DNA of 46,616 nucleotides from a virus (IMGVR_UViG_3300009034_000068:1-46616), one strand, 5' to 3'; counted from the stretch's first letter, positions 1-7,005 are shown. A program made the numbers and translations. Notes: generated by a model from the letters alone, not told the origin.

Positions 1-224
1 CTTGCCCCCATATTAGCGGTTGGCTTTCCTATATTCAGAAGGATATCCCTTGCCATACTTGACTTGCCCATCCCTGGTCTGCCTGCTATGGTTGACATCT
101 CCCCCTTGCCGAATCCTAAGATGAAGTCATCCAAGGCGGTAATACCAGATTTAATCCCATCAAAAGGTTTTCCTATGTTCTCCTTAATATCCTGAATATC
201 TTTACGTAAATCGAATACAGGCAT
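1..224 (-). CDS. DnaB-like replicative helicase, partial (N-terminal 74 codons)
   Basis: Leftward gene cut by the window edge. A short N-terminus leads straight into a RecA-fold core with a Walker A loop GRPGMGKSS at residues 48-56, preceded by the strand EMSTIA. This is the layout of DnaB/SF4 replicative helicases, hexameric ATPases that unwind DNA at the fork, but without the usual DnaB N-terminal domain. It begins 4 bases after the stop of the preceding small gene, so translation is probably coupled. Walker B and the arginine finger lie outside the window, so a RadA/KaiC-like ATPase remains possible. Confidence 0.75.
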   Translation of the reverse strand, partial: MPVFDLRKDIQDIKENIGKPFDGIKSGITALDDFILGFGKGEMSTIAGRPGMGKSSMARDILLNIGKPTANMGA

Positions 225-227
225 AAT

Positions 228-488
228 TTATTCCATAAAAGCAAACAATAGTTGTTGATTTTTCTGTGGTAATATCTCAAGAGAATCCCATCCCGTCTGC
301 CACGTTGCTGGTACTGCTTGTGTGGAAAAATCAGATATATGCGTGGATTCTGGCAGAAGAATAAGTGGAAAACCAGCATAATACCCAACTATTTTACCTG
401 TCTTACCTTCATCCCCAGTGTCGCTATAACGACCTGTAAATTTAATCCTGGTTCCTATCGGGTATTTTTTATGCTTATCATCTTCCAT
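228..488 (-). CDS. SH3-like small protein with QLLF C-terminal peptide (paralogue 1)
   Basis: 86 residues. The N-terminal part (KYPIGTRIKF, then GKTGKIVGY) has the alternating hydrophobic/glycine pattern of a small SH3-like barrel, and a Trp-containing strand follows. The protein ends in KNQQLLFAFME. Five other window proteins share this architecture (765-1019, 1305-1550, 2462-2731, 2735-3010, 3586-3813). Only the two ends are conserved, which suggests a variable barrel with a fixed docking tail. QQLLF resembles the bacterial sliding-clamp binding motif (consensus QLxLF), but that role is inference. It overlaps the upstream gene by 11 bases and sits directly before the helicase gene. Confidence 0.8.
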   Translation of the reverse strand: MEDDKHKKYPIGTRIKFTGRYSDTGDEGKTGKIVGYYAGFPLILLPESTHISDFSTQAVPATWQTGWDSLEILPQKNQQLLFAFME

Positions 489-765
489 TTTCCTGCTCCA
501 TTACAATATCCCGTACTGATTTTCCTTTGGGTTTATGATTAGGTTTAACACGGTGTTGCTTATCTAAGTTATTCAAAACCCATCGCATGCAAACTGCTGG
601 CCAATAAGTTATTCCCTTCCATCCCCTGCTCTCAAAATAGAGATAACAACTTTGAGCCATGAAGTCTAATTGTGTGTTACTAAACTTATACCCTTTCTTT
701 TGACAGTAATCTTTCATTATTTCAAAGACTTCTGCATCGGATTGTGGTTTATTTATTTTAGCCAT
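478..765 (-). CDS. Hypothetical protein with DnaD/replication-O-like GW segment
   Basis: 95 residues, predicted mostly helical, with a basic tail (KPNHKPKGKS). The segment YFESRGWKGITYWPAVCMRW (about residues 43-62) resembles the Y-x-x-x-G-W...W-x-x-x-x-x-x-W pattern near the C-terminus of phage replication organisers of the DnaD/O type, which work with a DnaB helicase. The helicase gene is two genes downstream, which fits a helicase-loading or origin-binding role, but the resemblance is short. Stop and start overlap the neighbours on both sides. Confidence 0.6.
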   Translation of the reverse strand: MAKINKPQSDAEVFEIMKDYCQKKGYKFSNTQLDFMAQSCYLYFESRGWKGITYWPAVCMRWVLNNLDKQHRVKPNHKPKGKSVRDIVMEQENGR

Positions 766-1019
766 TATTCCATAAACGAAAATAAAAGTTGTACGTTTTT
801 TAATGGTTCTATTTCATTCCAACTACATTTCCATGTAAATTTAGTACCATCAGATAAAGTAGGATAAGAGTTCCTTTTTGTATGTTTATCTGCTGTGGGC
901 AGAAATATAATTGGACACCCATTGCTTCGTAACCCAACTATCTTTCCTGTTTTACCATTATCTTCACGTTTATACAAAAATCTAATTGGTGTGCCTATTG
1001 GATACTTTTTGGTTGCCAT
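765..1019 (-). CDS. SH3-like small protein with QLLF C-terminal peptide (paralogue 2)
   Basis: 84 residues, closest to paralogue 1: both share KYPIGT near the N-terminus, GKTGKIVG around residue 25 and a P-hydrophobic-hydrophobic-LP strand. The C-terminus is KNVQLLFSFME, so Val replaces the first Gln of the tail while QLLF is kept. Codons of the tail differ from those of the other copies, showing conservation at protein level. The stop overlaps the start of the next gene at base 765. Function unknown. Confidence 0.78.
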   Translation of the reverse strand: MATKKYPIGTPIRFLYKREDNGKTGKIVGLRSNGCPIIFLPTADKHTKRNSYPTLSDGTKFTWKCSWNEIEPLKNVQLLFSFME

Positions 1020-1028
1020 ACTTACCCT

Positions 1029-1289
1029 CTAAAACGGTACATTTTCATCACTTTTGGGCATTATAACATCCTTGACATAGAGATACTCAAGAACTTTGTT
1101 TATCCCAAGCTGTACTTTTACCAAGTCTGTTGGCTTGAAAGACTTTGTGCGTTTCCATGTATCACCATCCTTGTAAGATTTATCTATTGTTATTGATTGG
1201 AACACGCCTTTACCAGTATCATTACTCCATATTGCAATTTGAATACCACCTACTCGTACTGTGTGTTCTGGTTTACTTGAACTTGCCAT
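1029..1289 (-). CDS. Small ssDNA-binding-like protein with SSB-type acidic tail
   Basis: 86 residues. The body (VRVGGIQIAIW, then an FQSITIDKSYKDG hairpin) looks like a small beta-rich nucleic-acid-binding fold. The protein ends KSDENVPF, which closely matches the acidic-Pro-Phe tip of bacterial SSB (DDDIPF in E. coli), the peptide through which SSB recruits replication and repair partners. Its position among replication genes supports a role in coating single strands or recruiting partners. The tail is seen directly; the OB-like fold is inference from strand pattern only. Confidence 0.68.
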   Translation of the reverse strand: MASSSKPEHTVRVGGIQIAIWSNDTGKGVFQSITIDKSYKDGDTWKRTKSFKPTDLVKVQLGINKVLEYLYVKDVIMPKSDENVPF

Positions 1290-1304
1290 AATACTGCCCT
1301 TTCA

Positions 1305-1550
1305 TTAATACATAAATTCAAATAGTAACTGTTCATTCGGTTTACTTGCTAATTCTATCATATTTCCTTGCAACCACCAACAAAACTCATTTGGCTCTTT
1401 TTTACGTCTTGGCCTGCCCATATTTACAATATAGGTGGTGCGTCCACAAATATCTACGATAGTACCTATTTTATTTAATTCATAAGACTCTATCGTAGAA
1501 CACTTGATAATTCTAACATTATCTCCAATTTTGAACTTTTTATTGTTCAT
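1305..1550 (-). CDS. SH3-like small protein with QLLF C-terminal peptide (paralogue 3)
   Basis: 81 residues when started at the ATG at 1550. A GTG 13 codons upstream is in frame but adds a segment (QRFYAF...) that no paralogue has, so the shorter form is preferred. KFKIGDNVRI at the N-terminus and IGTIVDI mark the barrel, and a WW pair sits about residue 65. The end is NEQLLFEFMY. Function unknown; see the family description at 228-488. Confidence 0.75.
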   Translation of the reverse strand: MNNKKFKIGDNVRIIKCSTIESYELNKIGTIVDICGRTTYIVNMGRPRRKKEPNEFCWWLQGNMIELASKPNEQLLFEFMY

Positions 1551-1620
1551 AATATTATAATTCCAACAAAAGGCGTAAAAGCGTTGCACCTCTACGCCTT
1601 TGTTTACTTACCGTTGCCTC

Positions 1621-1992
1621 TTAGTCGATGTCAATGTACTCACGACCATTACCTTCGGGGTCGATGAACTTGTCCTTTTCGCAAGGTAAATCCTCTGTGT
1701 AGAGGCCGTCCTCGCTGTGGAAATCGCCCAAAACCTTTACGACTTTGCTACTGTTCCTTGCACGCCCAGTATCGGTGTTTACCAAGTACGCTCTTTTTAC
1801 ACCACCGACTCGTTGACGAATACTTACCAGTTGGTACTTAGTACCGTTTGCATGCTCAAGAGCCATCCCGATTGGGAATGTTCTTGTGGCACATGCTTCG
1901 ACTAAGGCTGCCAAAGCCTTCGCCACTCTTGGCTTAGAAGGGTCAATAGTAACCTTCTTGCCGTTTAATTTTACTGTCATTTTCTTTGCCAT
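1621..1992 (-). CDS. Hypothetical protein, 123 aa
   Basis: Basic N-terminal half (KKMTVKLNGKKVTI, then an Ala-rich helix AKALAALVEA) and an acidic C-terminal third ending DPEGNGREYIDID. The Ala-rich helix followed by a strand-rich centre (TKYQLVSIRQR) could fit a DNA-associated architectural protein, but no family is recognised. It starts 3 bases downstream of the stop of the 150-residue gene, so the two are probably co-translated. Base composition is less AT-biased than that of the neighbouring SH3-like genes. Confidence 0.75.
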   Translation of the reverse strand: MAKKMTVKLNGKKVTIDPSKPRVAKALAALVEACATRTFPIGMALEHANGTKYQLVSIRQRVGGVKRAYLVNTDTGRARNSSKVVKVLGDFHSEDGLYTEDLPCEKDKFIDPEGNGREYIDID

Positions 1993-1994
1993 TT

Positions 1995-2447
1995 TTACAT
2001 CTCCAAATTTTCTGTTAATGATTGAACAATTTTCTTTACACTCTCTGTTTTGGCGGGATACCTACCAAACGTACTAAGAATGTGAACAAGAATATCGTTA
2101 GGATTAGCACTTGCTTTGTGTGCCTTGTTATACTCATCAATAACTTGATTGAGTATCTTTACATTTGTGGCGTTTGGTATAGCAAGATTTAATCCTATTG
2201 CTAACTGTTCCCAATTCGGTTTGTGTTTGGTAGAGTCGGCTACACAACCGACAGAACCCCTTTTCGTAGCATCTCTACGTTCCGCATAGATATAATCTAT
2301 GTAATTCTCTGCTAATTCAGTAATCTTCTCCACATCATAGACATCCTCCAATGGTAATTTTTCAATCAACGATTTTGTTACTGCTAATTTACTTATCCGC
2401 AAATCTTTTTCTGCAAATGCTTTCACTTCTTTTTCCGTGTATGCCAC
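1995..2447 (-). CDS. Hypothetical helical protein, 150 aa
   Basis: Almost entirely helical by sequence: an amphipathic Lys/Glu N-terminus (TEKEVKAFAEKDLRISKLAVTK...), a central Asn/Tyr helix and a C-terminal KKIVQSLTENLEM. No catalytic motif, membrane segment or zinc site is visible. A linker around KRGSVGCVADSTKHK separates two helical halves. It belongs to the 3010-to-1 leftward unit. The family is not recognised. Confidence 0.75.
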   Translation of the reverse strand: MAYTEKEVKAFAEKDLRISKLAVTKSLIEKLPLEDVYDVEKITELAENYIDYIYAERRDATKRGSVGCVADSTKHKPNWEQLAIGLNLAIPNATNVKILNQVIDEYNKAHKASANPNDILVHILSTFGRYPAKTESVKKIVQSLTENLEM

Positions 2448-2461
2448 AACATTACCCCTTT

Positions 2462-2731
2462 CTATTTGTCCATAAACTCAAATAATAGTTGCTCATTTTT
2501 TACAAAAAATAACTCTATCATATCAGTACCTACTGACCATTTAGGTATATACCCTCTTGCCTTACAAACCTCTTTCATCTGAACCCAAATACCAAAACTT
2601 CTTGTCACATTACGGGATATAGAACTAATTTCCCCGACCTTACCAACTTCCTCAGATTCCACAGATACAGATGTTGCTAATGGGAGTATTTTTACTCTGT
2701 CGCCTACTTTGAATTTAACGTTATGTTTCAT
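2462..2731 (-). CDS. SH3-like small protein with QLLF C-terminal peptide (paralogue 4)
   Basis: 89 residues. Barrel markers are KFKVGDRVKI at residues 5-14 and VGKVGEISSI at about 28-37. A long central insertion with a Trp strand precedes MIEL, which paralogue 3 also has. The tail is KNEQLLFEFMDK, two residues longer than the others. It lies 3 bases downstream of paralogue 5, so the two form a tandem pair that probably arose by duplication. Confidence 0.78.
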   Translation of the reverse strand: MKHNVKFKVGDRVKILPLATSVSVESEEVGKVGEISSISRNVTRSFGIWVQMKEVCKARGYIPKWSVGTDMIELFFVKNEQLLFEFMDK

Positions 2732-2734
2732 AAC

Positions 2735-3010
2735 CTATAGCTCAAATAACATTAGTTGTTGCCCAATTAATGCTTGGAGGGCTTCAACAGGATACCAATA
2801 ATCACATTTTGTACTACTATACTTATTAAAAATCTGTGTGTGTAATTTGCAACCTATATATTTATCAATTTCAATTATTTTATAAATTTTGTTTATTGTT
2901 TGATTCATATCATCGACCCAATCCGTCCTCCTATCATAATATCTCCAAAAGCTAATTTTCTTAACAACTTTAACCTTTTGCCCAACCTTGAATTTCTCAT
3001 ACCATTTCAT
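2735..3010 (-). CDS. SH3-like small protein with QLMLF C-terminal motif (paralogue 5)
   Basis: 91 residues and the first gene of the leftward unit. KFKVGQKVKVV at residues 6-16 is the family N-terminus; the centre is Tyr/Lys rich. The end is IGQQLMLFEL, where QLMLF is an exact match to the bacterial clamp-binding consensus QLxLF, making this the clearest case in the family. The start has AGGGG about 9 bases upstream. It is preceded by the control region with the inverted repeat at 3042-3077 and the repeated element at 3198-3229. Confidence 0.78.
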   Translation of the reverse strand: MKWYEKFKVGQKVKVVKKISFWRYYDRRTDWVDDMNQTINKIYKIIEIDKYIGCKLHTQIFNKYSSTKCDYWYPVEALQALIGQQLMLFEL

Positions 3011-3041
3011 TATATAACCCCTGTATATAATATATTATACT

Positions 3042-3077
3042 TAGTACCTTATATAACTTTGTTTATATAGGTACTTA
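3042..3077. promoter_or_regulatory. Imperfect inverted repeat in the leader of the leftward operon
   Basis: Two arms of about 16 bases, TAGTACCTTATATAAC and its near-complement GTTTATATAGGTACTTA, are separated by three bases (TTT). It lies 32 bases before the first gene of the 3010-to-1 unit and overlaps several TATAAT-like strings, so an operator or a leader hairpin would both fit. No protein ligand can be assigned. Confidence 0.45.
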
Positions 3078-3106
3078 GGTATAAGTATTGTATACTAATG
3101 GGACGG

Positions 3107-3129
3107 GCAAAAGTAACCCACGCTTTTGC
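3107..3129 (-). promoter_or_regulatory. Leader hairpin
   Basis: Perfect 7-base stem GCAAAAG/CTTTTGC with a 9-base loop, between the repeated element (3198-3229) and the first leftward gene. There is no U-tract after it on the leftward strand, so it is not a classical terminator. It could shape or stabilise the leader transcript. Confidence 0.4.
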
Positions 3130-3197
3130 TTTGGAGTACCCAATTAACTACCTATTATCACGCCGCCGCCCCCATTTATTCATTTCTCAAAAAACAC

Positions 3198-3229
3198 ACC
3201 CCTCTATATATACCCCAGAATTGGGGGGG
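3198..3229 (-). promoter_or_regulatory. 30-base repeated control element, copy A (leftward orientation)
   Basis: Bases 3198-3227 match the reverse complement of 11877-11906 at 29 of 30 positions (only 3218 differs). Read leftward it runs CCCC-A-ATT-x-T-GGGG, then GTATATATAGAGGGG. Both copies point outward, toward the first genes of the two divergent operons, at similar distances (188 and 203 bases). This is direct sequence evidence of a shared regulatory site. A phage-specific promoter is the simplest reading, and a regulator-binding site is the alternative. Confidence 0.65.
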
Positions 3230-3318
3230 TTTTCACGCCCGATAAAAAATAATTCTGAAAATAATTTGAAATTTTATCACCTTTTCTCTAACGATTGTAT
3301 TGGTTGTAACGACTATAC

Positions 3319-3561
3319 CTAAAATATCTGTTTTATCTCTCCGCTGTCTGGTAGAACCGCTGCATTTTTTATAGCATCTTTATTTCGTTTGTAAGTTTCC
3401 CGCAAAGCCAAAGCATTATCAAATTCTCTGGGATGGTTTTTACTAAGCGACTTTATGCGTTCTCGTATGGTCGCTAATGATACTATTTGCTTTTTTGCTA
3501 TGGTCTGCAATGAATAATTTTGTGCAAATAGTATCAAGGTTTTTTCTTGTTTCTTAGTCAT
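3319..3561 (-). CDS. Small helix-turn-helix protein
   Basis: 80 residues. Residues 9-37 (LILFAQNYSLQTIAKKQ, then SLATIRERIKSL) have the helix-turn-helix pattern of sigma-region-4/LuxR-like DNA-binding domains, followed by a basic helix. It is the last gene of the leftward unit and faces the control region at 3011-3318, so it could regulate the repeated element or the inverted repeats near it. AAAGGA precedes the start by 8 bases. Confidence 0.65.
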   Translation of the reverse strand: MTKKQEKTLILFAQNYSLQTIAKKQIVSLATIRERIKSLSKNHPREFDNALALRETYKRNKDAIKNAAVLPDSGEIKQIF

Positions 3562-3585
3562 TGTAAGTCCTTTTGTGATATATAC

Positions 3586-3813
3586 TTATTTCATAAATTC
3601 AAACAGTAGTTGTTGGTTTTTGGCTAATTCCAAATCATAGCGATACATCGTGTACCGCTTATTTTCTGGAAAACGTACCCTTAAAAATCTACCATTGCTA
3701 TCAATTTCTATTATTGTTCCGACACACTTCAGGGTTTTAATTAGTTTGGGGGATGAAAGTTTTAATATTAAACTTTCTTTTACTTTTACTTTATTTCCTA
3801 TCCTAAATTTCAT
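3586..3813 (-). CDS. SH3-like small protein with QLLF C-terminal peptide (paralogue 6)
   Basis: 75 residues, the shortest and plainest family member: KFRIGNKVKVKE opens the barrel, VGTIIEIDSNGRFLRVRF forms its core strands and KNQQLLFEFMK closes it. It shows the minimal unit of the family. It is separated from the other five by the control region, so the family spans two transcription units. Confidence 0.78.
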   Translation of the reverse strand: MKFRIGNKVKVKESLILKLSSPKLIKTLKCVGTIIEIDSNGRFLRVRFPENKRYTMYRYDLELAKNQQLLFEFMK

Positions 3814-3873
3814 TTTATATACTCTCTTTAGTTAAATAGTTACTTAACAAGAAAAGGTTGCTGTTTTGTCCTA

Positions 3874-3894
3874 TAATATTGTATCATAATATTA
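3874..3894. promoter_or_regulatory. Perfect inverted repeat upstream of paralogue 6 and HTH gene
   Basis: TAATATT and AATATTA arms (7 bases each) with a 7-base spacer. The repeat sits in the 120-base gap between the peptidase gene and paralogue 6, with TACAAT-like strings overlapping it on the leftward strand. It is a candidate operator for the downstream pair that includes the helix-turn-helix gene. The AT richness makes chance occurrence fairly likely. Confidence 0.35.
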
Positions 3895-3933
3895 AATAAC
3901 GGCGGTTTGCGTATTAGATATTTACTTAACAAC

Positions 3934-5193
3934 CTAATTCTCTTTTACTTCGGTATCGCTTGGGAGAGCACAATCATCACACACCCTTACGCCGAACCTC
4001 TCTATGATTTTATGGTCTTTTGGTATTACCCTGTTACACACAAAACACTTTGCGGGTTCTTTGTCAAATACAAAGAATATTGCAGCACATTTATTGCAGT
4101 ACAATTCTCCGTTTACATATCTTAATGAATCACCTTTCTCCATTTCGTCCTTTTTTATCCCACATTCGTTACAAGCAAGAACCACGACATTGTTCTGTGA
4201 AGTTGCGGGGGGGTTAGTGGTGGCATATGATAACTTAACATCCCACTCTTCTTTAGTGTATTGTTCTTTTTTGCAAGGCCAACAAATTTTATCCCCATGT
4301 TTCCCGTCTTTATCGTTGCCTTTGATTGTGTACAACAAAGCATCTTTTTTCCATTTTTTACATTTACTACATTGACTGTTGTGTTTTGACTGATAGTTAG
4401 TAACATAGGAAACTTTTGTTATGGTCGGCTTGGGAGGTAATGAGGTGTATCTTTTGGGTTTCATGGTGTTTATTATTTCTTCTGTAAATTTCACACTGTG
4501 CCATAAATCTTTTATAGAGATATACTCATAATCAGTATGAGGATTGTAGTACCCACAGGATAAATTGATACAGGAAACCCCAACTTTATTATACCATAGT
4601 TTCATCACATCTGTGACAGTGCCAGTTTTATTTTTGTATTTGTATTTTTTCTTTGTAAATCCAACTTCGGAGGAAAACTCATGGGACACGGTCTTGTTAC
4701 CCCAATAAGTTTGTATAAAATCCTTGTTTCCCCTTCTATCTAATTGGATTAAATACCGACAATTAGCGAAAAATGTTTTATTCACCCCCATACTTCCTTT
4801 GCACCCGTTTTCTTCTCTTGAAAAGAATACAACTTTTATTTGGGGTATTGTTTTTAGTAAATACAGACATGCAAAGACACCACATTTGTCATCCCCACCG
4901 ATACCCACTCTCTGTTTGCCATTCATTGCAAACAGCACATCATCATTGTCTATATCTTTGTATACCTTAAAATTAGGTACGAAATCATGCACGGTGTCCA
5001 TGTGTGATACTACACAAGGATACATATTTGTTTTGCCTTTTATAACAAGGATATTTCCAACAGCGTCAATTTGATAATCTAACTTTAGCTTTCTAAGTTC
5101 TTTATCAAGATATAATACCATCAGCTTTTCGTTTTCGCTGTTCGTTTGTATTTTTAGCAAATTAATCAATTTATTGAACCAGTAGGTATCCAT
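3934..5193 (-). CDS. M20-type metallopeptidase fused to three C-terminal zinc ribbons
   Basis: 419 residues. Residues 1-245 form an M20-type (peptidase T/carboxypeptidase-like) core. The metal-site motifs are all present: SHMD (His64, Asp66), GIGGDD (Asp101), REENG (Glu127-Glu128), LD (Asp152) and NPHTD (His219). These are consistent with a two-metal hydrolase removing amino acids from peptides or hydrolysing a related amide. The C-terminal 150 residues carry CxxC pairs at 275/278 with 304/307, 341/344 with 366/369, and 383/386 with 405/408, which is three zinc ribbons. No signal peptide is seen, so it is probably cytoplasmic. The usual M20 dimerisation insert is reduced. GGGAGA precedes the start. 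The substrate is unknown. Confidence 0.82.
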   Translation of the reverse strand: MDTYWFNKLINLLKIQTNSENEKLMVLYLDKELRKLKLDYQIDAVGNILVIKGKTNMYPCVVSHMDTVHDFVPNFKVYKDIDNDDVLFAMNGKQRVGIGGDDKCGVFACLYLLKTIPQIKVVFFSREENGCKGSMGVNKTFFANCRYLIQLDRRGNKDFIQTYWGNKTVSHEFSSEVGFTKKKYKYKNKTGTVTDVMKLWYNKVGVSCINLSCGYYNPHTDYEYISIKDLWHSVKFTEEIINTMKPKRYTSLPPKPTITKVSYVTNYQSKHNSQCSKCKKWKKDALLYTIKGNDKDGKHGDKICWPCKKEQYTKEEWDVKLSYATTNPPATSQNNVVVLACNECGIKKDEMEKGDSLRYVNGELYCNKCAAIFFVFDKEPAKCFVCNRVIPKDHKIIERFGVRVCDDCALPSDTEVKEN

Positions 5194-5218
5194 AAAACTT
5201 CTCCCATAGTTGCCTATA

Positions 5219-5410
5219 TTAAGGAACTTTTCCTTGCACTAAAATACTATTATCTTTTAGTGGGCATTTTTTCTTAGATAGCCCATAGCAATCGGCATTT
5301 AGAAAAGCACACATACTATCACTGCCTGCTGTGTATTCGCTCATCTGATAAACTTCGGTGTAGTGAAATGGGCACTCAAAGTTAAATTCCACCATTTTTA
5401 CTTTTGTCAT
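5219..5410 (-). CDS. Small cysteine-rich protein
   Basis: 63 residues with six cysteines (FECPFHY near residue 13, MCAFLNADCYGL in the middle, KKCPLKD), spaced like a small zinc- or iron-binding knuckle rather than a simple CxxC ribbon. It lies between the peptidase and the 527-residue gene with gaps of 25 and 11 bases. GAGGA precedes the start by 7 bases. Function unknown. Confidence 0.7.
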   Translation of the reverse strand: MTKVKMVEFNFECPFHYTEVYQMSEYTAGSDSMCAFLNADCYGLSKKKCPLKDNSILVQGKVP

Positions 5411-5421
5411 TTTAGCATCCT

Positions 5422-7005
5422 CTACGTAAATAATAATAGTTGATTTTTATTTGGTGGTTTAAATGTCTGTTCTGTGTCTGGTAGTGTAACCGTTTGCTCC
5501 TCAGACAGCTTAAATGTTTTTCTTATATAATATTTATTATTAAACTTTTTCATGTATTTTTTGTTTTCAGCCGAGTTTACTATCAATTCATTAGTGATGA
5601 GTTGAACAAGGTTATCTTTGCTTACACAATACACCTCTTGGTACTCGATAATGTTTAATCCTGAATTATAAGCAAGGTCATACGCTATTATCGCATGTTC
5701 TTTGGGCACCAAGTTACCTTTCCTTGTTACCGAAGCATAAAGCACCCAAGTTTCAGGCAGATTTGGGTAAAAGAATATTGGTTGCTTTTCTAATTCTTTA
5801 CTGTATTCTTTCCTATCATAATTTATGAAACACTGCGAAATGTGATGCCATTTGTCATTAAAACAAACAATATCAGTATCTTTTTTATGGTACATCTCAT
5901 CCTTGATATTTACAATATTGGATTTGTGTATATACCCTTCATATTTATCGGAGTGTACGGCCTTATTTTTGTCTATTTTTTCACCAGTGAGTGCTTCGGT
6001 TGTAGAATTTACTTTAAGTATATACCCATCAAGTTTTGTTTTCATTACTTTATTGTCATAACAACTATAATAATCACCGTCTATATCTGCAATATTTGTT
6101 TTCAGAACATACCCATTATATCTTTTTACTTTTATAGCATCTTTTTTAGATATGTAATTGCCACTAAGGGCTTCCCTTACTCTATTGGGGTCGAGGTTTG
6201 GATAATATCCACTATTTGTATGTTGGTTTAAGGTTATGAAGTCGCTGTGTTTTATTATATCCGTGCAAATATCGGAAGTGAGGAGGTTATCTTTAGGGTA
6301 TAAATACCTAAATGTATCCATAAATGGCAAGAAACACATATTCGCTATATTTACGTTTTTTATATAATAATTCTTGTTCATGCAATTAACGGTAGTTGTC
6401 GGATACCGCTTCCACCTATTTTCCTTCGCCAAATCATAGAACAATGGCAAAAGAGCATCTGACCTTGCATATACTCTATCTAAATAAGTAAATGGGTTTT
6501 TAAGTTTTGTACTTTTAATATTATCCCATAATAATGCCCTTGCGTGTATTTTGTTTTTGTTATCTACGACCACAACAATTCTTACGTTATTTTTAACGTA
6601 AAGATTTAAGGCTTTTTGCATTTCTTTAAGACGCATACAGCTTTTTCCCAAGTTGCCTGTATCTGAAGCGTAGTAATTGGTGTGAAGGTAAGCATATCTT
6701 ATTTTGCTTGATGGCAGTATTTCTATTTTCAAGTTTAATTTATCTGTTTCTCTGGAACGTATGAAGTCTATAATCTTTCTGGGAGTAAGGCTTGCTGAAA
6801 TTTTATAGTATATGAAAGTAGACAAGCTGCTTTTACGGAAAATAGGGTTTATATCATACATATCCCAATATCCAACACTGAAAGAATTATTAGAATAATG
6901 AGTTATTGTGGCTTCTCTTGTTCTTGAATCGATTTTATAACGGCTTTTGTATTTTTTATTGTACTCTTTTAATATCTCAGCAAAACTGTATTTTTTGTTA
7001 GCCAT
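5422..7005 (-). CDS. 527-aa phage protein of unknown function ending in a clamp-like QLLLF motif
   Basis: Residues about 105-195 carry a recognisable conserved block: GKSCMRL, then RIVVVVDNKNKIHARALLW, then YLDRVYARSD. I associate this with a widespread but uncharacterised phage protein type. The C-terminal half contains repeated YxGYVLK/YEGYIHK-type strands (near residues 294, 326 and 354), suggesting short beta repeats. The last residues NKNQLLLFT match the sliding-clamp consensus QLxLF exactly and echo the SH3-like family tails. The start has GGGGAT upstream, and the structured RNA at 7041-7231 lies in or just before its leader. Confidence 0.75.
   Translation of the reverse strand: MANKKYSFAEILKEYNKKYKSRYKIDSRTREATITHYSNNSFSVGYWDMYDINPIFRKSSLSTFIYYKISASLTPRKIIDFIRSRETDKLNLKIEILPSSKIRYAYLHTNYYASDTGNLGKSCMRLKEMQKALNLYVKNNVRIVVVVDNKNKIHARALLWDNIKSTKLKNPFTYLDRVYARSDALLPLFYDLAKENRWKRYPTTTVNCMNKNYYIKNVNIANMCFLPFMDTFRYLYPKDNLLTSDICTDIIKHSDFITLNQHTNSGYYPNLDPNRVREALSGNYISKKDAIKVKRYNGYVLKTNIADIDGDYYSCYDNKVMKTKLDGYILKVNSTTEALTGEKIDKNKAVHSDKYEGYIHKSNIVNIKDEMYHKKDTDIVCFNDKWHHISQCFINYDRKEYSKELEKQPIFFYPNLPETWVLYASVTRKGNLVPKEHAIIAYDLAYNSGLNIIEYQEVYCVSKDNLVQLITNELIVNSAENKKYMKKFNNKYYIRKTFKLSEEQTVTLPDTEQTFKPPNKNQLLLFT

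Noticed and set aside
3098-3322. 74-codon rightward open frame over the control region
   Set aside because: It runs against the surrounding genes and across the 30-base element and hairpins; no ribosome site.
5842-6231. 129-codon rightward open frame inside the 527-residue gene
   Set aside because: Hydrophobic shadow of an AT-rich coding strand, with no start signal.
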